Assembly (NCBI GenBank): GCA_025453525.1
Contig: JALOQD010000008.1
Span: 1 to 35,136 of the forward strand
Direction of reading: 5' to 3'
DNA: 35,136 nt
Source: Myxococcota bacterium
Lineage (GTDB): Bacteria; Myxococcota_A; Polyangia; JAAYKL01
Positions 23,767 to 31,831 of the stretch are shown here, one piece after another. Position numbers and translations under genes: made by a program. The notes beneath the pieces are model-generated. The model saw only the letters and a list, made by a program, of their open reading frames with translations. It searched no databases and was not told the DNA's origin. Numbering within the stretch: position 1 is the first letter of the stretch; the number at the start of each line of letters is the position of its first letter.

Positions 23767-26700
23767 TCACCACGCACTGAACGAGGGAAACCACAAGGTC
23801 ACGGTGGTCCCGCGATGAAGTTCGCTCTCGATCGAAATGTTCCCACGCAAGAGGTCGACGTATTTCCGGACCACGCTCAGGCCAAGGCCCTTGCCGCTCG
23901 TTGGATTGGTCGAGAAGAAGGGTTCGAAGATCCTGGGAAAGTCGGCCTCGCTTATTCCCACCCCGGTGTCGCTGACAACGACGCGAAAGCCCTGCCCCTC
24001 GGGCGTCGCCGAGACAGTGATCATCTTCGGACAATCCGCTCGAACAGGCTCATTTTTCAAGGCTTCTGCGGAGTTCAACACGAGGTTGTTGAAGATCGCG
24101 TAGTACTGATGCTCCGTCCCCACGAGGCGCACTTCGTCGGGAATCTGCAGGGTCAAGGATAGGTCAGCGCTGGCCCATTCGTCCTTGTACTCCGCGGCGA
24201 TCTTTTCGACGACTTTCGAAAGAAGCACGGTTTCGCGGCCAGGCTCCTGCTTGCCGATGTGCGCGTAGGAAAGGATCTGGTCGGTCACCTCCAGAGCGCG
24301 CTCGATGGACTCATTCGCCTTGAACATCAGTTGAGTCATTCTCTTTTCGGATTGATTCACGTCGCTCAGCTTGGTTGCCACGCTCTTCATTTCTTCGCCG
24401 CTCAGCCGGCCTCTAAGCTCTTTGAACAACGCTATCAGGATGTTGCCCCGCTCATCGCTCATGCTCCGACCGTCGGTCGAGAAGTAGAGTATCTTCCTCA
24501 TGACGAGGCTGGCAGCGGTCAAGGCGTTTCGCGTCTCGTGGGCAAAGCCGCCGGCCATCTGGCGTTCCGTGGTGTCCTTTTCGAGCCTCACGATTTTCTG
24601 GTGGGCGATTTCCAGCTTCCGGGTGCGCTCTTCCACCAGTTTCTCGAGCTCGAGATTGCGCTTTTTGATCTGGCGCACGCGCGCGACAAACACCAAAGAA
24701 ATGAGGAGCGCGAGGGCTGCGAGCGCAAGGAGGCGAAACCAGATGGTCTCGTAGAAATGCTTCTGCTTGGCAAACGAAAAGCTGGCCCCTTGCTCGTTCC
24801 ACAGGCCGTCGCTGTTGGCCGCGATCACGCGAAATCGATACTTCCCTGGCCCGAGGTTGGTGTAGTAGGCCACTCGGCGGTCTTGCGCTTCGATCCAGTC
24901 AGGGTCGAAGCCGTCGAGCCGATACTTGAAGCGCACCTTTTCCGAGGCGACGAAGCTCAAGGCCGTATAGCGGAACTCCACTCTGCGAGTCGAAGCTGCC
25001 AAGAGCAGGTCGCGGTCTGGATGGTGCGACTGATCATCGGCCACCACTGCCTCGATTTTGACAGGCGGCGGTTGCGTATTGAGGGCAATGGCCGAGGGAT
25101 CGATGCTGACGACGCCGGCCAGGGTGGGAAACAGCACGCTGCCGTCTTTCCTGCGGCAGCTCGAGGGTTGGAAGCCGCCATTGCACTCGGAAGACTTGAG
25201 CCCATCGGAGGTTCCATAGCTCTTGCTGTGGACTTCGGAGATCTGTCCGGCAAAGAAGGCTTCCAGCTCTCGCCTCTCGACGGTGAAGATGCCGCGATTG
25301 CTCGTCATCCACAGCTTGCCCAGGTGGTCGTCAAAGATGGTGTAGACCACGTCGTCGAACAGACCGTGGCGCTTGGCGACGCTTTTGATCTTATTGTCCT
25401 TGAGCCTGGACAGACCGCCGCCATAGGTGCCGATCCACAGGCTCCCATCGGGATCGGGAAAGAGCGAGTAGATGAGGTCTGACAGCAGCCCGTTGGCCGT
25501 GGTGAAGGTCGAAAGCGGTTTGTCGCGGAAGCGGACGAGCCCGCCCTCTGTTCCAAACCAGATGTCGCCGCTCGCCTCTTGTGTAATCACTCGAACGTAG
25601 TTGCTCGGCAGTCCGTCCCCCTTGTCCACCTGGGTGACCGAGTCCCCTTGAAGGATGAACACCCCGGCGTCATTGCTTCCAACATAGAGGCGATTGTCGC
25701 GATCGAGGTGCAGGGCCGCGGTATTCATCTGGGGCAAGTGCTCGCGTCCGGGAAAGGGCACACTCTCATCGCCCCGCACCAAGTAAACGCCGCTGCCGTA
25801 GGTGCCGACCCACACTTCGCCCTTGGGGCTGCACACCAAATCGCCAATGCGCAGGGGCTCTGGGGTGTCGAGAGGCTGCCGGCTGAAGACGCCGTTTCTC
25901 CAGCGATTGAGCCCTCCGCCATAGGTGCCGATCCACACTGTGCCGCCTTTGTCCTCGCACATCGCGAACGCGTAGTCGTGAGAGAGACCAGCGCGCGTAT
26001 TCAGAGGCGTAAACTTGCCATCGCGCAGCTGCGCGACGCCGCCGCCGTAGGTGCCAACCCAGAGATTGGACTCTTTGTCCTCGAAGATCCCTCTCACCGA
26101 GTCGTCGGCAAGCCCATCGACCGTGCTAAACACCGAGAACTTGCCGCCCTGGTACCGGTACAGACCTTTGCCCGCGCTGCCGATCCACACGCTTCCCCGA
26201 GAGTCCTCGAAGATGGAGAAGAACCGCTTGGCCACGAGTCCGTCGGGCTCGCCAAAGTGCTCGATGAACCCGTGGCTCAACCGATTGAGGCCACCCTCGT
26301 AGGTGCCGATCCAGTACGCGCCGCGACTGTCCTCGAAAACCACTCGGGCCTTGTCGGACGACAAGCCGCGCAGCACCTCGAAGTCCTGCGCCACCCCATG
26401 GTCGGCGGTGAAGCTGTAAACGCCATCGCCGGACGCGACCCACAGCCGTTGGGCGCTGTCCTCCAGAAGATCGTACACATCCTCAAACACTCGCTCCGGT
26501 GGTTTGGGCTGAGACACGAACAGGTCGCCCTCGCGCAAGAAGAGACCACTGCCCAAGGTTCCCACCCAAAGGCGGCCCCGCGCATCCTCCAAGATGGCGG
26601 AGACAGATGGGCTCAAAAGGCCCTGTTCCTTGCCATAGGTCTCGAAGACGCCATCGGCGTAGCGCGTCAAGCCGCCGCTTCGAGTGCCGAGCCAGAGCGC

Positions 26701-27003
26701 GCCGTGGGAATCCAGCTCCAACGTCGTGATCATGTTGCTCTTGAGAGCCGGCGTATTCGAAGTATCAAACACCTGAAACCGAACCCCGTCGAACCGAGCC
26801 AGGCCCTCGGCCGTGGCGAGCCAAAGATACCCGTCTGGCCCCTGCTTCACCGCGAACACAGAGCTCTGGGGCAGCCCCTGGTCGAGGCTCCAGTTCCTGT
26901 AAACGTATTGGTAGAATTCGCGTTTGGGATCGAGGCCGTAGGCATGCTCGCACAGCAAAAGAGCTGCGAGGACGGAAAGCGCCTGATAAATGCAGCGTTG
27001 CAT
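23767..27003 (-). CDS. Two-component-propeller (Reg_prop / Y_Y_Y) sensor histidine kinase
   Basis: 1078 residues. A signal peptide (about 1-24) exports a large sensor with about 13 Reg_prop repeats of the LWVGTYGGGVAQLRDGKF type, enough for two seven-bladed propellers. A Y_Y_Y domain follows (RVEFRYTALSF to KYRFRVIAANSDG). One transmembrane helix lies near 755-777, then a coiled-coil signalling helix. In the kinase core, H822 in GGFAHETRNALTAA is the phosphoacceptor. N-box IFNNLVLNSAEAL, G1 SDTGVGI, F-box FEPFFST and G2 GKGLGLSVV are all present. Unlike the hybrid regulators of Bacteroidetes it has no receiver or AraC domain, and no response regulator gene adjoins. It lies 76 bp downstream of the lectin-nuclease gene on the same strand, so the two may be co-expressed. 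Such propellers usually sense glycans. Confidence 0.92.
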   Translation of the reverse strand: MQRCIYQALSVLAALLLCEHAYGLDPKREFYQYVYRNWSLDQGLPQSSVFAVKQGPDGYLWLATAEGLARFDGVRFQVFDTSNTPALKSNMITTLELDSHGALWLGTRSGGLTRYADGVFETYGKEQGLLSPSVSAILEDARGRLWVGTLGSGLFLREGDLFVSQPKPPERVFEDVYDLLEDSAQRLWVASGDGVYSFTADHGVAQDFEVLRGLSSDKARVVFEDSRGAYWIGTYEGGLNRLSHGFIEHFGEPDGLVAKRFFSIFEDSRGSVWIGSAGKGLYRYQGGKFSVFSTVDGLADDSVRGIFEDKESNLWVGTYGGGVAQLRDGKFTPLNTRAGLSHDYAFAMCEDKGGTVWIGTYGGGLNRWRNGVFSRQPLDTPEPLRIGDLVCSPKGEVWVGTYGSGVYLVRGDESVPFPGREHLPQMNTAALHLDRDNRLYVGSNDAGVFILQGDSVTQVDKGDGLPSNYVRVITQEASGDIWFGTEGGLVRFRDKPLSTFTTANGLLSDLIYSLFPDPDGSLWIGTYGGGLSRLKDNKIKSVAKRHGLFDDVVYTIFDDHLGKLWMTSNRGIFTVERRELEAFFAGQISEVHSKSYGTSDGLKSSECNGGFQPSSCRRKDGSVLFPTLAGVVSIDPSAIALNTQPPPVKIEAVVADDQSHHPDRDLLLAASTRRVEFRYTALSFVASEKVRFKYRLDGFDPDWIEAQDRRVAYYTNLGPGKYRFRVIAANSDGLWNEQGASFSFAKQKHFYETIWFRLLALAALALLISLVFVARVRQIKKRNLELEKLVEERTRKLEIAHQKIVRLEKDTTERQMAGGFAHETRNALTAASLVMRKILYFSTDGRSMSDERGNILIALFKELRGRLSGEEMKSVATKLSDVNQSEKRMTQLMFKANESIERALEVTDQILSYAHIGKQEPGRETVLLSKVVEKIAAEYKDEWASADLSLTLQIPDEVRLVGTEHQYYAIFNNLVLNSAEALKNEPVRADCPKMITVSATPEGQGFRVVVSDTGVGISEADFPRIFEPFFSTNPTSGKGLGLSVVRKYVDLLRGNISIESELHRGTTVTLWFPSFSAW

Positions 27004-27079
27004 AGAAATGGAACCTTGGAATAAAGGTGTTCCGGTTCCGCAGTGGCCGCAACCGCCGTTCCGCGAGACCCCGACGCGC

Positions 27080-28852
27080 TTAGGGAATTTGTCGCAAATC
27101 GACGACGAGCGGCAAGTGGTCGCAATTCACCGACGTGCCCTCTGAGACGCTCTGTCCAGGGTCCAAAGCCGAATCCATCCGCTCCAAGTCGTGGGCATCG
27201 AGGACGCTTTGGCTGAGCACGAGCGTGCCCAGAATGGTGTTCTTGGCCACCGCATAACGAGAGTTGGTGCGTGCAAACACGTAGTCGATGGGGTTTCCGC
27301 CGCTCGGCACTTTGAAGGCGCCATTGGTGTATGTCAGACTCCCATGGGTGAAGCGCGTGTCTTTGGTGCCGAGCCAGATCGGTCGGACGTCAGCAATTCC
27401 CATCGCGGAACGCACGGCGGCATAGCGCGGCCCATTCGGGTCGTTGTTGAAGTCCCCGGCGACGACCAGGGTCACGTCCTTGGGAATCGTGTGATTGCCC
27501 GCGAGAATGCTCTTCACGAGGTTCGCCGCATCTGTTCCTCCGCTGTCCGAGACAAAGTGAACGGAAATGACCGCCACATCGTTCTGTCGATTGTCGTCGT
27601 TCCCAACATCGATCAACGTCCAAACTGTGCGGTGCCCCACGGATCCGGAGGCGTCGATGGGATAGCGGCTGAACACGAACTCCTGGTAGTTGGTGTGGTG
27701 GGCCATGTACAAGGTTCGACCGGTGAGCTTCTCCATGTACTTCTTTAGACCGGCGGGCGTTCTGCCTGGTTGATCGTTGCCATCGTACATGAGCTCTTGC
27801 ATGGCCCAAATGTCGGCGTTGATCGCATCCGCGATCCTTTTGAACCCCTCGATGCGCGCGGCCGTGCCGGTCTTGCCAGGATTGCCGTTGTCGAGCGGAA
27901 AGACCGAGCTGCGCATGACGTTGTAACTGGCGATCCGCAGCTCAGAGCCGCTGTTCCGGTCGAGCGTCACGGCGCCACAGGTCCCTTCGGGCACGCCGCA
28001 GCCACAGGCGCCTGGCTGGGTCTTGTTGGGATCGTTCGGACAGTTGTCGACAGTCGCCGCGCCGCAGGTGTAGACCACGGCGAGCTTCTTGGCCTTGCCG
28101 GCGCACGGGTCGCCAAACACACTGTTGCTCGCGACCACCGAGCAAGAGCCCTTGTTCAGACACGCGGCTTTGACTTTGTCCATGGAGCTGGCCGCGTGGC
28201 AGGAGCCGTTCACAAAGCCGCCCGGACAGGCCCCAGTGGGCAGACCGTAGCTGGCGAATTTCACGCTGACGATGGTTTGCCCGCTCGGGCAAGAGAGCGT
28301 GGCGGTCTTGTTCTCCGCGGCTTCGACGCACGGACCAGAGGCCACGACATTGCTCAAGACCTCCATACTGTCCAAATTGGGGCCACCGCTGCTGGTGTTG
28401 GCTTGGATTCGAATCGTGTTGTTGCCCGCTCGGAGCGAGCTCGTAATGGTCGCCGTCCCCCAGTTGGTCCATGAACCCGTGGAGGAGAAGGCGACGTTGC
28501 CGACGTTCGTACCATTGATGATCACCGCGCACTGGCGCGAGCCATCGGCCGTGGCGTATCTGAACTTGAGCGTATGACTCCCAGCCTGGGCCGCGGCCAC
28601 GTTGTTGAGCTCTATCCAGGTGCCATTGCTGCCGTAGTCCACGAAAGCGCTGCCCGTGTATCCAGCCTTGTTGGTCGCTTTGGAACAACCGCTTTGAGCC
28701 GTGTAGGACTCGGCCTGATACAGGCCGACCGAGGTCGCTCGATCGGAGAAATCGTCCTCCAATCCATCTTCCAGATCTTCGCCTGTCTCGCAGCCCAGAC
28801 CAAAAGCCAATCCAAGACATCCGAGCATGCCTGCTATGAGAGTCCTTTTCAT
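27080..28852 (-). CDS. Secreted lipoprotein: carbohydrate-binding domain + SUEL-type lectin + endonuclease/exonuclease/phosphatase domain
   Basis: 590 residues; the ATG follows AAAGGAA. A signal peptide ends at GLGC (Cys21), a weak lipobox, and an acidic linker follows. Residues about 44-168 look like a CBM6/35-type galactose-binding fold (YQAESYTAQSG, SAFVDYGSNGTWIELNNV, GPNLDSMEVL). Residues about 174-263 match the SUEL/rhamnose-binding lectin pattern: CPSGQTIVSVKFASYG, CHAASSMDKVKAACLNKGSC, FGDPCAGKAKKLAVVYTC. A short Cys-rich thrombospondin-type-3-like linker (267-292) leads to an EEP catalytic domain with N311 (ASYNVM), E353 (MQEL), D467 and N469 (AGDFNNDPNG), IDYVF and the final D578-H579. 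All metal and catalytic residues of the DNase I/phosphatase fold are present. It may cut extracellular nucleic acid or a phosphodiester while bound to sugar; the substrate is unproven. Confidence 0.85.
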   Translation of the reverse strand: MKRTLIAGMLGCLGLAFGLGCETGEDLEDGLEDDFSDRATSVGLYQAESYTAQSGCSKATNKAGYTGSAFVDYGSNGTWIELNNVAAAQAGSHTLKFRYATADGSRQCAVIINGTNVGNVAFSSTGSWTNWGTATITSSLRAGNNTIRIQANTSSGGPNLDSMEVLSNVVASGPCVEAAENKTATLSCPSGQTIVSVKFASYGLPTGACPGGFVNGSCHAASSMDKVKAACLNKGSCSVVASNSVFGDPCAGKAKKLAVVYTCGAATVDNCPNDPNKTQPGACGCGVPEGTCGAVTLDRNSGSELRIASYNVMRSSVFPLDNGNPGKTGTAARIEGFKRIADAINADIWAMQELMYDGNDQPGRTPAGLKKYMEKLTGRTLYMAHHTNYQEFVFSRYPIDASGSVGHRTVWTLIDVGNDDNRQNDVAVISVHFVSDSGGTDAANLVKSILAGNHTIPKDVTLVVAGDFNNDPNGPRYAAVRSAMGIADVRPIWLGTKDTRFTHGSLTYTNGAFKVPSGGNPIDYVFARTNSRYAVAKNTILGTLVLSQSVLDAHDLERMDSALDPGQSVSEGTSVNCDHLPLVVDLRQIP

Positions 28853-28948
28853 GGAAGTTCCTTTCGTTCTGCCGGAAAGACCGGGTTCCTATTTGTCAAA
28901 AGTTTTTTAGAATCGGCGCCAACCGATAGCGCCACAACTAAATGCATC

Positions 28949-28965
28949 ATCAAAAATCGTGCCAA
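28949..28965 (-). promoter_or_regulatory. Sigma54 (-24/-12) promoter-like sequence
   Basis: On the minus strand TTGGCACG-ATTT-TTGAT matches the sigma54 consensus TTGGCACG-N4-TTGCW with correct spacing. The one mismatch is serious: the -12 GC reads GA. It lies 97 bp before the lectin-nuclease ATG. Confidence 0.35.
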
Positions 28966-29073
28966 CTCACGGGAGGTCTTCCCAGACGCCGCGAAACTTC
29001 AAAATGATCGCAATGTTGGCTGTCAATGCCCAGCCATCCCCCACCAGGGGAAAGCGCGTCCGCATCAAAAACA

Positions 29074-29118
29074 GTCACGTTGAAGTGACGTTATCCCATT
29101 CCAGTGAGAATCTGGGAT
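29074..29118. repeat. Two adjacent inverted repeats
   Basis: GTCAC-N6-GTGAC (29074-29089) and ATCCCA-N14-TGGGAT (29093-29118), both perfect, separated by three bases. They lie between the two divergent promoter candidates and may be binding sites for a regulator. Confidence 0.35.
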
Positions 29119-29202
29119 GACAGGTCAGCGGAAAAGGAATTTTGGCAAGCCCACGTCTCCGTAAGCCGACCATCGCTCGCGCCGGATAACCAGGATCCAT
29201 GC

Positions 29203-29231
29203 TTGACCAACACAACCACACCGTGCTTAAT
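29203..29231 (+). promoter_or_regulatory. Candidate sigma70 promoter of the GH5 operon
   Basis: TTGACC (29203-29208), a 17-bp spacer and CTTAAT (29226-29231); five and four of six consensus matches. The implied start near 29238 leaves a 40-nt leader with GGAGG before the ATG at 29278. Confidence 0.45.
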
Positions 29232-29277
29232 CCGCTCCACGCGCAAGCAAAAGGGCGCAGCACTCACGGAGGATTTC

Positions 29278-31827
29278 ATGGAGAGCCTGTTGAACAGGGG
29301 ACTCGCGATGCTCGTGCTCTGCGGCGCGACGACCTTTCTCGGCTGCGAGGGCTCGCCGCCGGATCTGGCGGAGCTCAGAGCCATGAGCACGTCCAAAGTC
29401 GTACCAGACAGAACCTACCTGCGGGACGACCACGGTCGCTATGTGACCTTCAACGGGGTGAACGTGGGCGGGAGCACGAAGCTGCCCTACTCGTTCGACC
29501 CTCTGACCTACATCGGCCGGCCGTTCCCCCTGAAAGAGGCGGACGCGGAGCTCGGTCGCATCCGATCCTTGGGGTTCAATTCCATTCGGCTCCTGTGGAT
29601 CTGGGAGGCCGTGGAGCCCGCGGCCCGCGGCAGCTATGACGGTGACTTCCTCGATTATTTCGAAAAGATTATCGCCAAGGCCAAGGAACACGGCCTGTAC
29701 GTTCTCGTGAACCTCCACGAGAACCTGTTCTCCCGGCATCTGTTCGTCCGCTACAACGAAAACACGGATGCCCTGTACAAATCCGCCTGCCGCAATGAGG
29801 CCACCGGCGCCCCGCGCTGGAAGGCCGTGTGCACTGTCGACGGAGAGTGCGAACCGGGCGAGACGTGCACCAAGCCCAAGAGCTCCGAAAGGAACAAGCT
29901 CCTCGACTCGATACTGTCCGTGTTCCCCACATGGGAGACCATTCCGGACGAGCAGACCCCAGTGGACTCGGCCTTCTCGGATCGAGTCCAGGGCGATGGC
30001 GCTCCCCTGTGGGCTGTCAAAGCCGTGTTGCCCGAGAAGCAGCTCGACGCGAGGGCGTGGGGCGTGTCCAAGCTCCTGGGCAACCTGGTCGAGAACGGGT
30101 TGGCGCTGTCCGAGTTGATGTCGTCGTTCGGCGGTAGCGCGGATGGTCCTCAAATCGATGTCGACAAGCTCGGCGCCATCATGTTGCAGGCTGAAGCCGC
30201 CGGCGTGATGCCCAGTGGCATAGAGCAAGGCACGGACATGCTGCCCTGGTCCATCTGGGGGCTCAACGCAGCTCTCTCCACGGATGTACAGCGCGGCTAC
30301 ACGGCGCTCTTTGCCGGCGACAAGGTCTTTCCCTCCCTGCGCGCCACCACGCAGCACGGCAAGAAGGTCAATATCAAAGAGTACCTGCAAGGCGGCCTCG
30401 AAGGCGCCTGGCGACAGGTGGCGGCTCGCGCGGCCAAGTACGACAATGTCATCGGCTATGACCTGATGAATGAGCCCTTGGGCGCCTACATCATCAACGC
30501 TGTGTACGCCGCTCTCCTGCAGAGCGGCGACCTCAATATGGTGCGCGATCTGCTCGTGGGCTTTGGTGGCCCAGACAAGGGCCCGGCCATGGCCGACGTG
30601 GTGCTCGGTCTCGATCTGTTGCCGCCCATACCGCGCAAACCCAAAGCGCCCACGGAGCCGGTGGAGCCCATGCTCTTCGACGGCGAAAGCGCCGAAGCCT
30701 ACGCCGCTCGCCTCGCCGAATACGACGCGGAAAAAGCCACCTACGACGACGTGCTCTACCCCGAGTATCTCGCTCGCCTGGCCGAGTGGGAAACGCAGCG
30801 CGACGCAGTGGCAGCCCGCTGGGGCTTTGCCGACGCCGATCTCCTCGCCATGGCCGGCATGAACATCGGCTTCGACAAACACTGTATCCAGCCCCTGTAC
30901 GAACGCCTTTCGGCAGCGATCCTCGAGGAGGATCCCGAGGCTGTCATCTGGATCGAAGAGTCCCTGGGCATCAACGCCGTGCTCGGCGAGTCCGGAGGCA
31001 ATGGCTGGTTGGAGAGGAACATGACGCGGCCCAAGGGTGTGGCGCGACTCGTGCTCGCCCCCCACTGGTACCCGGATATCTACCCCATGCTTGGCTTCAA
31101 CATGGATCCGCGCCAGTTCACGGAAGAGGAGTGGGAGTACCGCGACTGGACAGAGGTTCTCAAATCCAAGACCCACCGCGCCGCGTACTCCCTGGGCAAT
31201 CCGCCCGTGGTGTTCGGAGAGTTTGGCACCTACTTCAACTTCAACGGCATCGACTGGTCGGCGGAGAACGACTATGCCGTCTCCCAGCAGATCCTCGACA
31301 ACTACTACGAGGCCTTCGATGCCCTGGGCCTGGGGCGCATGCTCTGGTGCTACACCTCCGACAATGACAGGAAATACGGGGATTGGTGGAACCATGAAGA
31401 TTTCTCCATCCTCGATTTCGATCAAAAGCCGCGCGGTCAGATGGCCTACGACCGCCCCACGGCGCTCACCACGAGCGGCAAGCCCAGATCGACTCATTTC
31501 TACTCGGATCTGCACTACTACGACCCCGACAAGGGCGAGGCTCGCCCCTTACGCGAATTCGAGGTGGAGTTTGGGTCCAAGGAGACGAGCGCACCCAGTG
31601 AGATCCATGTGCCGAAGATTCAATACCCGCAGGGCTTCTACGTTTGGCTGTCCGACGGCTATGCGGTGTACGACGACGCAGACCAGCGCCTGTACTACTT
31701 CCCCACCGCCGACGAGCCAGGGACTGTGCACAAGCTGACGATCAGGCCGCCCCAGAACGAACAGGACATCGACGACAACAAAGGCTGGCGCTACTTCTTC
31801 CACGGCGACCAGGTAGTGGAGAGGTGA
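29278..31827 (+). CDS. GH5-family glycoside hydrolase lipoprotein, endoglycoceramidase-like
   Basis: 849 residues from the ATG at 29278, which follows GGAGG and opens a signal peptide ending FLGC (Cys23). The TIM barrel starts at RYVTFNGVNVGGSTKLPYSF; IRSLGFNSIRLLWIWEAVEP and YVLVNLHENLFSRH are typical of the endoglycoceramidase branch of GH5. The acid/base Glu is E399 in YDLMNEPLG and the nucleophile E648 in VVFGEFGTYFNF. The gap between them is long because of an insertion from about 448 to 530 (PRKPKAPTEPVEP, then a helical segment). Residues from about 756 form a beta-sandwich like the GH5 C-terminal domain (GFYVWLSDGYAVYDDADQ). Relatives release oligosaccharide from glycolipids, but steryl glucosides or other glycosides are also possible. 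It is first of a tight operon with a porin-like barrel and a symporter. Confidence 0.85.
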   Translation: MESLLNRGLAMLVLCGATTFLGCEGSPPDLAELRAMSTSKVVPDRTYLRDDHGRYVTFNGVNVGGSTKLPYSFDPLTYIGRPFPLKEADAELGRIRSLGFNSIRLLWIWEAVEPAARGSYDGDFLDYFEKIIAKAKEHGLYVLVNLHENLFSRHLFVRYNENTDALYKSACRNEATGAPRWKAVCTVDGECEPGETCTKPKSSERNKLLDSILSVFPTWETIPDEQTPVDSAFSDRVQGDGAPLWAVKAVLPEKQLDARAWGVSKLLGNLVENGLALSELMSSFGGSADGPQIDVDKLGAIMLQAEAAGVMPSGIEQGTDMLPWSIWGLNAALSTDVQRGYTALFAGDKVFPSLRATTQHGKKVNIKEYLQGGLEGAWRQVAARAAKYDNVIGYDLMNEPLGAYIINAVYAALLQSGDLNMVRDLLVGFGGPDKGPAMADVVLGLDLLPPIPRKPKAPTEPVEPMLFDGESAEAYAARLAEYDAEKATYDDVLYPEYLARLAEWETQRDAVAARWGFADADLLAMAGMNIGFDKHCIQPLYERLSAAILEEDPEAVIWIEESLGINAVLGESGGNGWLERNMTRPKGVARLVLAPHWYPDIYPMLGFNMDPRQFTEEEWEYRDWTEVLKSKTHRAAYSLGNPPVVFGEFGTYFNFNGIDWSAENDYAVSQQILDNYYEAFDALGLGRMLWCYTSDNDRKYGDWWNHEDFSILDFDQKPRGQMAYDRPTALTTSGKPRSTHFYSDLHYYDPDKGEARPLREFEVEFGSKETSAPSEIHVPKIQYPQGFYVWLSDGYAVYDDADQRLYYFPTADEPGTVHKLTIRPPQNEQDIDDNKGWRYFFHGDQVVER

Positions 31828-31831
31828 GAAC

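Larger units (their letters stand above)
28853..29277. other. Divergent regulatory region, 425 bp
   Basis: Lies between the minus-strand lectin-nuclease gene and the plus-strand GH5 gene. It holds a sigma54-like site for the minus gene (28949-28965), two inverted repeats (29074-29089 and 29093-29118) and a sigma70-like promoter for the plus gene (29203-29231). An in-frame ATG at 29104 upstream of the GH5 start has no ribosome-binding site and encodes no signal peptide, so it is not used. Confidence 0.55.

Noticed and set aside
25579-27024. 481-codon plus-strand frame opposite the propeller kinase
   Set aside because: Repetitive shadow of the Reg_prop repeats; no recognisable domain and no ribosome-binding site.
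29227-31515. Very long open frame (762 codons) on the strand opposite the GH5 gene
   Set aside because: It mirrors a clearly recognised GH5 enzyme; the translation is His/Val/Gly-rich shadow sequence typical of GC-rich antisense frames.
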